The notes beneath the pieces are model-generated. The model was not told where the DNA came from, made no database searches, and worked only from the letters and a program-made list of their open reading frames with translations. From contig OX442314.1 of NCBI GenBank assembly GCA_949358305.1, positions 17,725,060-17,789,059 on the forward strand: a stretch of 64,000 nt of DNA, read 5' to 3'. The position numbers and the translations under genes were made by a program. Positions 52,020 to 64,000 of this stretch are shown here, in pieces; the first letter of the stretch is position 1; every line of letters starts with the position of its first letter. This DNA is from Strigamia acuminata (lineage: Eukaryota; Arthropoda; Chilopoda; Geophilomorpha; Linotaeniidae).

Positions 52020-53186
52020 AAAGAATAGAAGCCGACAGTTGTGTGTGTGTGTGTGTATGCGTGCGATAGAAAAAGGAGGAGAAAGAGAAAGAGTAGCTCA
52101 ATCTTTTGCCCTTGGTCTATGCACCCGTTCGATCGATTGGACGCTGGGAGCAGCTCCACTTGTAGATATTCCTACACAACCTGAGCCTTCAACATTTCTG
52201 GGCTGGCTGCTGCTGCTGCTGGTGGTGCTCGTGCTGTTGCTGCTTGCTTCTTTCCCCCTACCACCCGGGAAATGGCAGTTGACTCAACCACCGATTGTCA
52301 TGTACGCCCCATCAAGGTGTAGAGGCAGCTTGAGCGCGCGGTCGACACCATTCGCGCTGAGCGAAAAGGTGGAAGAGGAACGGAGCTAGGAAACGCTGGC
52401 ACAAGTGGCTCGATGCTGCACGCGTCTGTCGTGTGATTTCGAGGGGATCTAGTGGTCAGAAGATGGTGTGAGCGAGCTTACCTGTGTCTTGACCGTCGTC
52501 GTGTCGAAATGGAGCTGCGTTCGGCACCATTCTGAAAAGCGTTGGTTCGTCAAGCGTGATGCTCGTCCCGGTTCCCTAGCAGCTGCTGCTAAATCTGTCT
52601 TGGATGATATTCGTTGCAAATTTGTGTAGGACGCGCTCACCTGAAAGCGCTTTGGGCGTGGTCGGATCTGGCGTTCAGGTGGGGAGAAAGTGAGGGCAGG
52701 CCGGCTGGCGAATGCTGACCCGTTCCGGCATCTGTTTCACGGATTTGGTTGCGAGGACACGTGGGCTGACCCATCAAACAGGTGACATTGTTGATTATTC
52801 ACGGTTACGACGAGTTGTGTGTGTGCGCTGTCCTGTCATGATTGTATTATGGATCTCATGATCGAGCATATCTGTTGGATTCTTCTTCTTCTTCTTCCAC
52901 CACATTGTAGCGTGTGGCCTTAAAGAGACGAATTTGAGCATTAAAAGTATCGTATCACGAGTGGAATTTATCATCGCGCCAATTGTATTATGTGCGTTTG
53001 GAAGAAGGTGGATGCGGCTTTTTTGGTGCGGAGTCGCGTTCGCTAATAACCGTTGACATATCTAACTGCATATCTTGCGTATGGCTTTCGGGAAAGCGCT
53101 AACTGCCAAGTCGACATCGTTGTATCGCGATTACGGAATCAGAGCTGGCAACGCACGATCCGAGACACTGGGCCGGAGGCGGCCGA
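52020..53186 (+). promoter_or_regulatory. GC-rich promoter and 5' UTR region of the transmembrane start
   Basis: GC content rises clearly from about 52100 and stays high through the exon at 53187. It contains a (GT)n run at 52040-52056, a CTG-rich stretch near 52205-52250, a (TTC)n run near 52885-52900, and several CpGs. As the only long GC-rich stretch outside a probable mobile element, just upstream of a first coding exon, it is the best promoter candidate in the window. No TATA box is evident. Confidence 0.5.
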
Positions 53187-53293
53187 ATGCCTCCTACCTC
53201 CAACTCGACGACGACGGGGCACTTTCGGCCGAGTTCGCGCCCCAATTCGAACGCGGCCATGCCTCCCACCATGGTCATTCCGCTCAAATTTGA
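53081..53293 (+). other. Upstream ORF overlapping the transmembrane start codon
   Basis: An ATG at 53081 opens a 70-codon frame that overruns the main ATG at 53187 in another frame and stops at 53291-53293. If on the mRNA, it would reduce translation from 53187. Its composition is protein-like (no low complexity), so a sequencing frameshift that splits a longer N-terminus is an alternative. The main frame is closed upstream by TAA at 53100. Confidence 0.45.
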
Positions 53294-53496
53294 TCCGACT
53301 GCCAAAGAGGATTCTAACGCGATGCCCGATCACCACTTCACTGACCCAGGCGGGGGTGGGGTGTCGACCAAAAGAGAGGACAGCTCTCCATGCCTATGTG
53401 GGTGGCCATTAGGTCGACTCACAGCTCTTTTACTTCTGCTCATCGTCATTCTAGTCGTCTTTGTGCTCATCGCTGGACTTCTTCTTTACTTCAAAT
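53187..53496 (+). CDS. agrn: Agrin alternative first coding exon: type II transmembrane start (TM-agrin-like)
   Basis: The 103 codons plus one base encode a Pro/Ser/Thr/Asn-rich hydrophilic tail (1-78) and one very hydrophobic segment (79-101, TALLLLLIVILVVFVLIAGL). There is no signal peptide. Arg77 before the segment and Cys69/Cys71 close to the membrane suggest a cytosolic tail, perhaps palmitoylated, giving a type II protein. Vertebrate agrin has a short membrane-anchored N-terminus (SN or TM-agrin) made from an alternative first exon. This exon fits that role, although its sequence is not visibly conserved and the tail is longer. The ATG is the first in frame after TAA at 53100. The donor AAAT|GTAAAT leaves phase 1, matching the NtA exons. 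It is about 8.6 kb upstream of the shared exon. Agrin assignment is by position and phase. Confidence 0.65.
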
Positions 53497-56400
53497 GTAA
53501 ATATTTGATCTTTTATTTATTTTTATTCCTACGTTTTCGAAGAATTTTTTTATTTTTTATTTTTTTGTTGTTTTATTTATTTTTTTTATATTTTTTTGGG
53601 GGGATATGGTATATGGAGGAATAAATTTTCTGGTTTTTGATAGCGCGTATAGATTAGGTTTATAATGTATTGAATTTGAATGTCTCCTGGTGACAATTTG
53701 GACGAAATTTACGAGGAGTGTGGTCAGCATGATGGTAATTTGTTGACGGTTGAAAAGTCATAAATAATTTATGCTGAATGCGGCCCGCGTTTTAATGATT
53801 TATCTTTATTGCTCGCAACAAAAATTAGACGTGTGAAATTTTGATTATGTTTGAGCGTAGCAAAAGCCACACAAAGATTGGCTTTTTATGTCAACAAATT
53901 TAATAGGTGGATTTTTGGATAGGTTTCCTTTGGAGAGGAAGAGAGGAGGGGTCTTTTATCTCATTGGAAACACGCCAATTTGGCGCTCATTTGAATGGAC
54001 GCAGGTGTGGACTGGAAGAAAACCCTCTTGTACGCATGCGTATGAGCCTGATGTCCTCGCCAGAGGCACATCCTCTGTTGACGCGTTCATTCCGATAATG
54101 GATCATCCTTGTAATCGGGAGATAATTTCTCTCCCACGCATTATTTTTCTCCCCCGTGGCGACACGCGGGGTGAGGCGAGCGTGTCTTTCAACGGTTGTG
54201 TCAGCAAATATTCAAAGTGGCTCAGGTTCCATTTGCCAACATTTTTTAACCAATTTTACTAAATGAGGAATGAAATTGAGCCAAAATTGGTTTTTTTCTA
54301 TAAATATATTTTTTTTATTTTTTATTTTTTTGTAACCTCTTTCGCGACCGCTCTTCACTTGCACTCAGCCGTGTTTTTAAGGGGAAAAAATAGTTTCTAT
54401 TTTGTGATTAATTTTAAACGAGCGCGTGCCTGAGTGTACAGTTAGAGGGCAAATTAGACAACCCTATTCCCAACACAGTATACGATGTTGTTTTAAGCAG
54501 AGAGTAAATCATTTCCCCACGGTGTTGTGAGAAAGGAACAGCCGGTTGCCGAAGTGAAATGAGTATGAGAGACTCGAAGAATGAAAGTCTGGTTTGATGT
54601 TGTTGTTGCCTGTTTGATATGCACACGGTAAAGGGGTTTTCAGCAATTGTGCAGTCAATTGGCCTGCAATATACGAGGAATCCATTAAAGCGGATCTGCA
54701 CTTGTCCTCTTGTCCCCCAAGAAAGGTTTGAGGTGATGCAGTTGTTATTAAATTACCGAGCACAGATTGAGTCTGTGGGCCGAGAGCCAAGGGGAAATGA
54801 CCTGCATGGAGGGTTTTACACTGGAAATTGGCATGAGTGGCAAAAATTATGTAAAGTAGAGATGTGAAATGAAATCTTGAAAGCGGCAATAGATTGTGTA
54901 GTTTGAAGGGTTTTATGGGCAAATGGGAGCATTAGGACCACGAGTTTTACTTATTTATTAATTTTTTTAAAAACTCCGTTTGAGTAATTAATACTCCGTA
55001 GTTTAATTAGCGTAATAGAGAAAATACTTAGTAAATTATATGGAAATATAGTTTGACCGCATGGAGAATAAGCTGTTCGGTTATAATGTGCTAATTATGG
55101 CGACTTTGTTTTATGGGTTTAAAACAAAGCTATCTGCTTTCTGACACTTAACTGCAGCGTTTAATTTGCAAAGTGATTTATTGATTGTGTACCGTAATAA
55201 AGTTATTGAAAGGTTTTGTGTTCGTGCAAACGAATAGTACTTGGAAAAGCAAAGAATTATTTCGAACGAAATTCCTCATTTGGCTTTAAAGTTGAAACTG
55301 CCAATCACATTTCGTGGTCACCTCTCTAACCTTTGCAGGCCCTCACGCGTTCACATAAACCTAGAAAAGATGTGACGCGAACCCATTTGACATTGCTAGC
55401 CTTCGAGTTTGACTCGGATACGTCGGAAAAATATTACATGTATATACAAAAAATATGAAGGATTTTTGTAGTTTTTCAGCTTAATTTTTTTTAATGATGG
55501 TGTTTTAAAAATTCACGTCATCTGCTACATGGGAAGGGACATTTTACACTGCTGTTAGGTTATATTGGCTCTTGGGATCGGTGGTGGAGGGATGAGAAAT
55601 CGACTTGTATAACGACGGATGATGAATTTTAATGGCGAAGTTTTAAATTTATATGTCTTCAATTTATATCTATCCTACTTTGGCACTTCTTTCGTGGATG
55701 ATTATTATGGGTTTCGTTCAACCCTCTAGGAATAAAAGCGAATAAAGATGAAGAGTTTTCTAAGACTGAAGAGAATAAATGCATAATACGGTCAATAATA
55801 AATTGCATGTGTTATGAGTACGCCAAAAAGTTTTTCATATCATATCCATATTGACACTTTAAGGCAAACACATAAACAGTTTCCTTTTCCCATTTAAGCG
55901 TAGTCGTCAAGTGCTACGCAAGCCTTAATGGTGGTCGGCATCCTTGGCGTTGATTAGAAAGTTCACTTTTAATTTCATAATGGAAACGCATCACTTACTC
56001 ACTCGTAGTCTTGGTTAAAAAAAGTGGAAATAACTTATTGATTTTTAAATAGTTTAATTGATATACCTTATTGGCTTTTCATTTATATTAAAAATGGTTG
56101 CGCAGTGACTCGACTGAAAGAGTTGGAAATTGATTGGATTGTACGCACCGTGAAATGTTCAAATGGCCAGACCACTTGATAAATAGGAAAGTTGAGCTGA
56201 AAATAATTGTGGTGTATAAATAAATCTCTTTCTGTGTGTCAAATTATGTGTGATTAAATATTGAATTTTGAAATGAAACGTCTATTTGTAGAGCTTCAAA
56301 TGATACGATTTATTAGCGTCAGTTTTGCTAAAAATACAACAGCACTTATTTTGATGAGCTACGAATGAAATCTCTGGTGATATTAACCAGTTTTCTTTTA

Positions 56401-59400
56401 CTCCGTATTTTTTTTGAAAATTCCGATGAAAACAAAGTTGGGTGTATGGAAATTTTAAAATTTTAATCTATCGCTTTTAGAGATAAAAATGTAGTTTGTT
56501 AATGTATTTATTCAGGTTGCACGATAAATTACCATATTTTGGTTTTATCAGAAAAGTGTTATCCGAGTGTACGCCGAGATAAATGAAGTGTGAGAGTTTT
56601 CTTGTGTAAGAAATAAATCTGAGAAACGCTAGTGGGCAACAGTTGAAGCGATGCATCATCATGTTGACAAGAGGAGATGGAATGTTTCCATGTCAAGAGC
56701 ATTGTGTATGTGTTGGGATGAGTATGTTAGCTGCGCATGAGTGGAACACGGAAGATAAGGTGCGGGACGGAAAGAGACGGGAAACGAATCTGATATACAC
56801 CCGACTATCTTTTGTTGAACCACAAGCTGTGAAAACAGTAAGAGACTCATCTCAAATCTCCGTTTACTTTACTTAAAGAGGATGATAGACTTTAAGCGTT
56901 TTTCTAGAGACTCGTCATTCGGCGATGATGGACTGCCTCCGCACGTATACGCTGTAATTTGACAGAACTCCACTCCAGATAAGTGCTGGTTGCTGGTACA
57001 TGATATCAAATGTTGGTGGTTAAATAAGTTTAAAATTTGTGAGAAGAACACGGGCGAAAATTTTTAAATTGATTTCTCTTTGGAATTATGCATGGATGGA
57101 TAAATTATCAAATTTGCAACAATATTTACAGGTTTTTATTTTGGTTGACCAAGAATAACACTCATGCATAGTATACACATAATAAAGATGCATTTTATTA
57201 ACATTTTAATCAGTCTTTTGGTTAGTTTTTTTTTAAGGTTAGGATTTTAGCTTCGGAAATGCGAAAATATTGTTTTTGTTTTTAAGGGAGTTCGTGAAAA
57301 ATCGACTTTTGTTTTAGTAGCATGCTTTATGCTTTGATTTTTATGTAGATGGATGTTTCACGTGTTTGTCAGTGTGTAGGTAAACTCAGATTTATCTCGA
57401 GAAAAATGGAGAAATGTGAAAATGCTTCCATATACTCTCTCTTCGCTCCCCTCGAATGCACATGTGTATAGATGTTTACGCAGTTCTCCACGAACCGACA
57501 TTTTTATTACTTACCGGTAGTCTAAGTTGTGGATTCAGTCTTAATTATAGACGTCTCGTCTTAATTATACTCGGAAATGATGGTACAGGCATGATTCTTT
57601 TATTTTATTATAAAATTCTTGTAGTAGATTAGAATCAATAAATTACATTGCAAGACGAGCTCATAAAAGTGACTTGGAATGAAATGGAAGATTAAATAAT
57701 AGAAAAGTACGCTGATTTTTGAGTGCTTTTTATTTGTGGAAATATATAAGAAATTGATGCAATTTTTATTTGTAAAAGAAAAAAAAAGAGAAATGATGAA
57801 TGATATAGTGTTAGAAATTTGAATTTTTTGCAGTCGTGTTGCAGTGATGATAGCGAGATGTGTCCATTTATCTCAGGCTTGTAGTTTATGGTTTTGGAAA
57901 AAGGAGATTGAGTTTTTGGCAGACGAGAAATCCAGTGTTTTCAATATGGTGGTGTGATAATGGGCGGGATTGTACGACGGCTGCAGCTTGTTTAGGGGCC
58001 CCGAGTGAACGTTGTGGGGATGGAGAAGGTGGGGAGATTTCGAGTTCTGGTCTGAGTTATCGCACCTGTGTGGTTTGTGTTTGGCGTCTTTATTCAGCCC
58101 AAGAGTCGAGTTTAAAAGTATGAGCCTCTTTCTCTTGGCCGATGTGAGGCTAACATATCCCACTTTGCTGTTCGACACGTGTCTAATTGGTGTCTTAATG
58201 AAGGCGTCATCTTTCGATTCCAGTTAGATTAGACGTCCATCATCCATTTTGTTGATGGTCTTTTATTGCTCTTTAATGCAATAGCGAATTTATAATGCGG
58301 CCACGAGTGATGAATTGCCGGTTCATACGAAAGGGAGAAGCAATATTTCTGAAAATGTAATAATTTATGAAAATTAAAGTGTAGTTTTTTTCTCCCGATC
58401 TTTAAGAAACGCCGGTAATGGTCTACGTTTTTGAAATTCATGAGTTGAATATTAATTACCTCATTTCGAATTGATTCGGATTGAGAAGTAAGATTTATGA
58501 TTCAAGTATTTTTATTCCACTTTATGAAAATAATAAGCTAGTGATTGAGATTTACTTTGTCGAATAAAATAAATGTTGCATTTTTGCTTACTCAATCGCT
58601 GTAGATTGAGGTGCAACGTTGAGATTCAAAGTAGGAAGTGGAATACGGATTCCGAATGCTACTAATGAATTGCTGGAGGAAAATGATTTTGCAATTACAC
58701 GTTGTGCACCTTGTATTTTGAGTCGCTGTCTTTCGCCGTCCATCCCACTTAATATCTGTGTCTGTTTCAGGGTAAATGGAGAAGCGCAAGAGGGAACGGG
58801 AATATAGACGTGGTGCGCGATCATTGAACCGAGACGGGATTAGCTTGGTGATGGAAACGTGTACGCATTTCTAGTTACACGTTATTTTATAGCTAAATCG
58901 CTATCTCGCCGTGAGATGAAAAAGTGTTTAAAATTTTATTGATGCGGTTTGGTTGGGTCATATCGAAACATGTCCGTATAATAATGTTGTAGTGTTATCT
59001 GCGTTTTGCAGTGGATGAATATGAAAAAAGATGTATATTTCTGGCTTGAGGAGGTAATTTTTTTCTTTTTTTCTTTTTCGTTGTTTCTTTTTTTGTGTGT
59101 GATGAATTCCCGTGAGTAGTCTTGGAACAAGAGAGCAGATGGTTTGGTCCTTTGCGTTTTATTTTGGCTTCTGGCTGTTTGCGAGTATGGTAATCAGATG
59201 GCGGTGGACATAACGGAGTGTTACCAAGTTGCAAAACAAAAAATGAAAGGAAACCTGAATGCTTGGTGTTATGCGCGCGTGCTCAGAGGAATCAGCAGAT
59301 GTTCATTCTGAACTGATGGCACACCACAACAGCCCTCGCAGTCATCTTTAATGCAGCTGACTCGAGGTGGTGTGAAAGAAACTGGACTTTTTTCTTTTAT

Positions 59401-62107
59401 TTTTTTTTTGAAAAAGAAAAATGGGATGAGTTTGAATTTTTCCTTTTTGCAGAGAAAATGTAACTGGAAAAAAAGGTGACTTCATTTCATTTCTTCTTGT
59501 TAAATTCACATCGCAAAGATTTTTCCATTTTTTGCCACAACAAATTTGTCCAACACATTTTTCACGGGACAAAAAAATCAAATCCATATTTTACGTTTGG
59601 ATTTATTATTTTTCTTTTGTTAAAAAAAATTAGAGGTTTTTATTTATCTTGGCCCTAGTGTGTGATTTTTATATTTTTATTCATTTCTCGTGTAAATGTG
59701 TCGTGCGTGATCTAATTGCCTATGAAGGTAAATGAAATGGCATGAGAGGAACAGTTCCGGGTTGGATTGTGAAGGATTTGTGAAGACTCTGGGCAACATT
59801 AATTTAAGGTAGTAGACCCTAGTGTGACATCTGAAAATAGTGAAAACTTTTTTCCTTTTCTTTTCCTTTTTCTGTGTTTTGAATCTGAGCGCGCTTGACT
59901 GATTTATGATAGCTACAGCATGCGGGTCTGTGAATTTAAGCAAAGGAAGCGCCATCACATTCATCCGAGCATGATATGAGTGTAAGGTGCTTCTCTAATG
60001 TGCCATAATAGGTCTAGAAAACTCGTGGAACAGAATGGTAGCTCGTCAAAAATTTTGAAGGTGTAGTCAGAAAGAAGTGTGAGGAATGAGTCTCATTTTG
60101 TAGTGCGAAAAACCGGGCATATAAAAAGAAAATGATAAAAACCGGAATGTTGGAATTGTGCGCGATGCTGGCTAGCAAATAGTGATTTTTGTATACACCG
60201 TACGTGTAAAAAGAATTTTTTTCATAACCAGTTTTGCTTACTTACACGAACATAGAGGGAATTTAATTTCGCGTTTAATGGTTTTTGAGGAAGACTAGGT
60301 GTGGCTTGACACAGACAGGAATTAGTAATCAATTATTATTGGCCTTAAAAGTGTTTTTGCTCTATTTTGCGTGAGTTAACGAGAGAAATGGTTTAAATAA
60401 CGGTGAAATGACGTAACTAAATGTTAAATGGTGCTGGTAATCAGTTATCCGAGAGAATTTTATTATATAGCAAGGATGTTAAAGGGAATGATGCATTAGT
60501 TATGGCGGAAGGGATAGTAAGACTCTTTGTAAGCTAATCATTAGACGGCGTTGTTTAGTTGTTCGTAAATTACTATTGCCGTAATTTTTCCTGCTATTTA
60601 TGGGCTTGTTGTTTAGAAAACAGGCGTATAAAAGATATTGTTTTCACCTGCTGAGTTTAAACTGGGTATCATTTTTCAGTTGTCAGAAACTTATTGTGTT
60701 GTCTTGGAAGTTTACCATTGTGTTTAACGAGTAAAAAAAAATGGTTTTGTCAAGTCTCGTGCTGGCGCTTGGAAGTTGAAACAATGGGAGCGGTATAGTG
60801 AGTCACTGAATTGTTGATAGTTTTTATTATTTTTTTTCTTTTCTTTAATATTATACTTGAAATAATGTGAAGGTTTTTTTCTTCTTTCATCTTTTAAAAG
60901 CGAAGTTTTATTTAAACTTTGTTTTCAATTTATTAGGTATCGACTAATACAATTTGAAGATTGCAATCTGTTGATTTAAAGCTCAAGAGAACGGGTTCAA
61001 TCCAACATCGATATGCGGTGACAAATCTCAAGTGTTTTTAAGTCGCGGGCCGGCTCTCTCTGGAGGGCAGTCGAGATAGAAAAGTTTTAAATTTGTTTTC
61101 TCTACTTGAGCCTTTTTTCTTCTTCTTTTCTTCGATTCGTCCGTCGAAATTAGCTTTGGGTGCTGCTAATCCATCTGTAAATATTGAATTGTAACAATGC
61201 AGGAGAAGAAAAGAATATATTTTGGGCATTTCTTTTCCTATCCGACGTTTCTTTTCATGACATCCGTCTCTTTTGTATGCTGCGCGGTGGTTTCCATTTA
61301 CGAGACTTCGCTCAGGAGATTTGGATTTGGGAAAAAAAGGTGTGGACGGGGTTGAAATGATATGCTTCAATTTTTTTTAAAACCTATAAATATAAATATA
61401 GGGGAAATTAAATTGTCTTGATTTTAAATTTGTTGAAAGCGCTTTTATTTCTCTGCTTTGTTGTTTTTGTTTTTGGTTTAGTTGTTGTACGACACGTTAT
61501 TTTTATGTTGTTTATTTTTATATATTTACTTTGGAAGTGGAGACAAATTGGAAATCTAAGCGTAGAACCCCACTATGTTTGTATGGGGGGGACATGAGAA
61601 ATTTGTTGCATCGATTTGCCAATGTGAGAAAATCCAATACTGTCAAGTTTATAAATTTCACTTAGGAAAAAATTTAATATTTGCAGCAAGGGGTTTGTGT
61701 TCGAGTTGTTTAATTGGAATTTTTTCCTTTTTATGTTTGGTACGTGAGGGTATTTTTCCGGTTCACCTAATACATTTCCTTTAAAAGAAGATCAATCAGG
61801 GTGGAAAATAAAATATACGAAAATGTAGCACGGGTTAGAACGAAGGAGGTTTATTATGTGGGAATGAATTGCCTTTCAAATTCAGCACCATCTGTGTGCT
61901 GTTGTCCATTTGTCAATAGCCAACAATCGTCTCGTTATGAAGGTGACATTAGGCATTTGCTTATCGTTAAAGCTGTAGTTAAAAATTTGATTAATTAAAA
62001 GTAATGACAATTTATTTCGAACATAGACATAATTTGTGTTAAATGTAATCGAAATGTGCATTATTCATATTAAAATATCTGATTATTTTATTTCTTTTTC
62101 ATTTCAG
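53497..62107 (+). other. Intron between the transmembrane start and the shared exon
   Basis: AT-rich non-coding DNA with many T-runs. ORFs of up to about 137 codons occur but none resembles a known domain or has an exon-like border in phase 1. It ends in a strong pyrimidine tract and CAG at 62105-62107. Confidence 0.6.
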
Positions 62108-62143
62108 ACGTTCCATATCAAGCAAGACCACCAATAAACGAAG
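62108..62143 (+). CDS. agrn: 36-nt symmetric exon, likely first exon shared by all agrin starts
   Basis: A textbook acceptor (TTTCTTTTTCATTTCAG) and donor (GAAG|GTAAGA) bracket 36 bases. Entered in phase 1 they encode (D/Y)VPYQARPPINE and leave phase 1. All three NtA exons, the transmembrane exon and the candidate at 43089 end in phase 1, so any of them can splice here in frame. In vertebrate agrin a short Pro-rich linker follows both the NtA and TM starts, which this piece resembles in place and composition. It is too short to identify by sequence alone. Confidence 0.6.
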
Positions 62144-64000
62144 GTAAGAAATATTTTAAAGCTAATGTAGTGAATATTGAAGTCACGTGACACGATTCAA
62201 CATTTCCCATTGGTTCAAAATTCGAATAATCAAATGCAGCTTTAATAAATTGGTTAGTCGTTAGGGTATAATTTTTCTAAAGTAAATTTTTCATCTTGTT
62301 TACGTAAAGTCGTGCAGAATGTGAGGAAAAGCTATAATATTAAATGTAGGATCGATATTCTAGGCTAAATATTTTACGTTAACGTTGTTTGCCTCGGAAA
62401 AATTTTATTAGTGTTTTTATATATTTTTTTAGTACAAATATTAACAAATAATTATGAAAGTCATGTTGCATCTAAACTGTGATTAAGTTGTCTACCAGTG
62501 GGTGTTTCTGCTATCGCAATATTGACCTCTAATATGCATGCATAATAATGCGTGCCCAAAAGCAATGCAGTAGTTTTTGTTGACTTGTTGATCAATATAT
62601 TGTTGAGTTTCCTCATTTTACTGTGTCTGTCGATTTAGTTTTCAGAGAAAACCAGCAAACGAAAATTTCATAAAATTACCGTACGTAAAAAAAACTGAAG
62701 TGGATCGATGAATCTAAATTATGAATGCATTTATTACCACTTAAAATTGATAAAATTTTAAATTAAATATACCATAGCTGACATTCAAACTTAGAAACGC
62801 AAAAATAACGTTGTTGAGTATTTGCTTTTGGCGTGACTTTAGCAGCCAAGTTGTTAAAGGTTTGTGCTTTAGATCAACGATAAGCGAAGATTTTATTCGA
62901 AAATGTGAAATGGTTTCATTTTCTAACGCATTTAATATATTTTTAAGTTGTTTTTAATGTGGACATAAACAAGTTGGATTCATTTTTCATTATTGATACG
63001 GAAGTTCACAAATAAGTGAGGTGATTGATCTGTTTGTGATATTATCTCTTGATGCGTATATAGCATGAAATGCTTAATTGAAGGCAATAAAAGCCTAACT
63101 ACATGCTAATGATTGTCATTGCTAATGTAGGTTGAACCTTGAGTTTTTCGCCAGTTTGCTGCAAGTATGACAATATCATTGAATAGTTAATTTCCTTACG
63201 ATTTACGATTGGAGTTTGGAGTATCTGATGACACAAATGAAATCGACTGGTTAGTTAACGTTTCAAAACACGCGGTATTTGATCCGAGCGTGGAAAATGA
63301 ATGAGGGAAATGTTGTGCAATGTAATAAGCTTTAGGTGAGCTTGTCATTTGGAATAGAGATTTAATTCCGTCAGAATTCTCTCGATATTAACGGAACCGC
63401 AGAAGGTTGTACCGCCATATAATTTGCTCGATACTCGCTTTACTCACTCTCTATAACACTGTAGCCAAAGGGGTAGCTCGGTGAATCTCACTTAATGAAA
63501 ATCAATAAGGGATGGCGTTGAAAGTGTGCCGTTGCCTGTGAGGCAATATTACATGCGGCTGAAGATTTAGCTCTGGAGGAAATGCTACAAGTGAACAAAA
63601 CCCATTTGCAATGATCTAATTTTCTTCTTGCTTTGAGATTTTTATTGTATTTACTGGTATTTGTTTATATTTGTTTGTTCTTCTATCGTCTCCTTTCGTG
63701 TTTGTTATTGAAAATGTTTACCCGAAATTAATTTTGTTTGGAAATAGTAAAAAGAAAAAAATGGTGGATGGAAAAATAGAAAAATAGAAAAATAGAAGAA
63801 TGATGTGCGCTTAATTAATGCACATGTGATTGCGAGTTCGGTGAGCTCAACATCCATATTGGTGGTGGTGGTGGTTCGTGACGTGATGAGAATTTACAAT
63901 TAGGCCTAACTGGAGGACGGAAGAGATGAGACTGAAGAAAAGAAAAAGCTAAAAGAAAAAGAAATGGATGTAATAAAGAATTTAAAGTGAAAGGGATTTA
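62144..64000 (+). other. Start of the intron after the shared exon
   Basis: I see no exon in this stretch. It is AT-rich, with a short (GGT)n run near 63860-63875. The follistatin-like and later agrin domains must lie beyond the window. Confidence 0.55.

Noticed and set aside
52012-52389. 125-codon ORF with a Leu/Val-rich membrane-like segment
   Set aside because: The hydrophobic run comes from a CTG/GTG-rich simple-sequence tract, the start overlaps a (GT)n repeat, and none of the donors I checked gives phase 1. Better read as promoter or 5' UTR of the exon at 53187.
60990-61010. GGGTTCAATCC, a tRNA T-arm-like string
   Set aside because: No acceptor stem, D-arm or anticodon arm can be drawn around it.
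61801-61998. 65-codon Cys-containing ORF just before the shared exon
   Set aside because: It lacks an ATG at its start, has no clear acceptor or phase 1 donor, and no match to a follistatin-like or Kazal cysteine pattern.

Overview
This window looks like one long 5' region of a metazoan agrin gene, transcribed on the + strand, in an AT-rich, intron-rich invertebrate genome. An arthropod such as a springtail, crustacean or chelicerate would fit, but I cannot name the species. There are no bacterial-type genes, no tRNA or rRNA, and no CRISPR array. About 97% of the window is intronic or intergenic DNA with poly-T runs, microsatellites and a few transposable elements.

The coding content is a set of short exons that all end in phase 1. 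Three separate exons (5801-6206, 12658-13087, 21903-22335) each encode a signal peptide followed by an agrin N-terminal (NtA, laminin-binding) domain, then stop at a splice donor. Each has an in-frame stop just upstream of its ATG, so each starts its own protein. A fourth exon (53187-53496), behind a GC-rich likely promoter, encodes a 78-residue hydrophilic tail and a strong transmembrane segment, also ending in phase 1. It looks like the membrane-anchored (TM-agrin) start. A fifth candidate (43089-43289) encodes another short hydrophobic anchor and can also end in phase 1. All five can splice in frame to a 36-nt symmetric phase 1-1 exon at 62108-62143, which would be the first shared exon. 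The body of agrin (follistatin-like, SEA, EGF and LG domains) is not visible and should lie downstream of 64000.

Best reading: alternative first exons swap the N-terminus between three secreted NtA forms and one or two membrane-anchored forms. A block of about 115 bp is conserved 2.5-2.8 kb downstream of NtA exons 2 and 3. This suggests that the NtA exons duplicated together with intronic flank, and that the block may have a function.

Mobile DNA: a MITE-like element at 1-249; a diverged dispersed repeat near 7.0 and 19.6 kb; a complete small LTR retrotransposon on the - strand (30196-31635) with 196-bp LTRs differing at one base and a 5-bp target duplication; a GC-rich probable retroelement remnant at about 34.85-35.46 kb; and a degenerate hAT-like MITE at about 46.5-46.8 kb.
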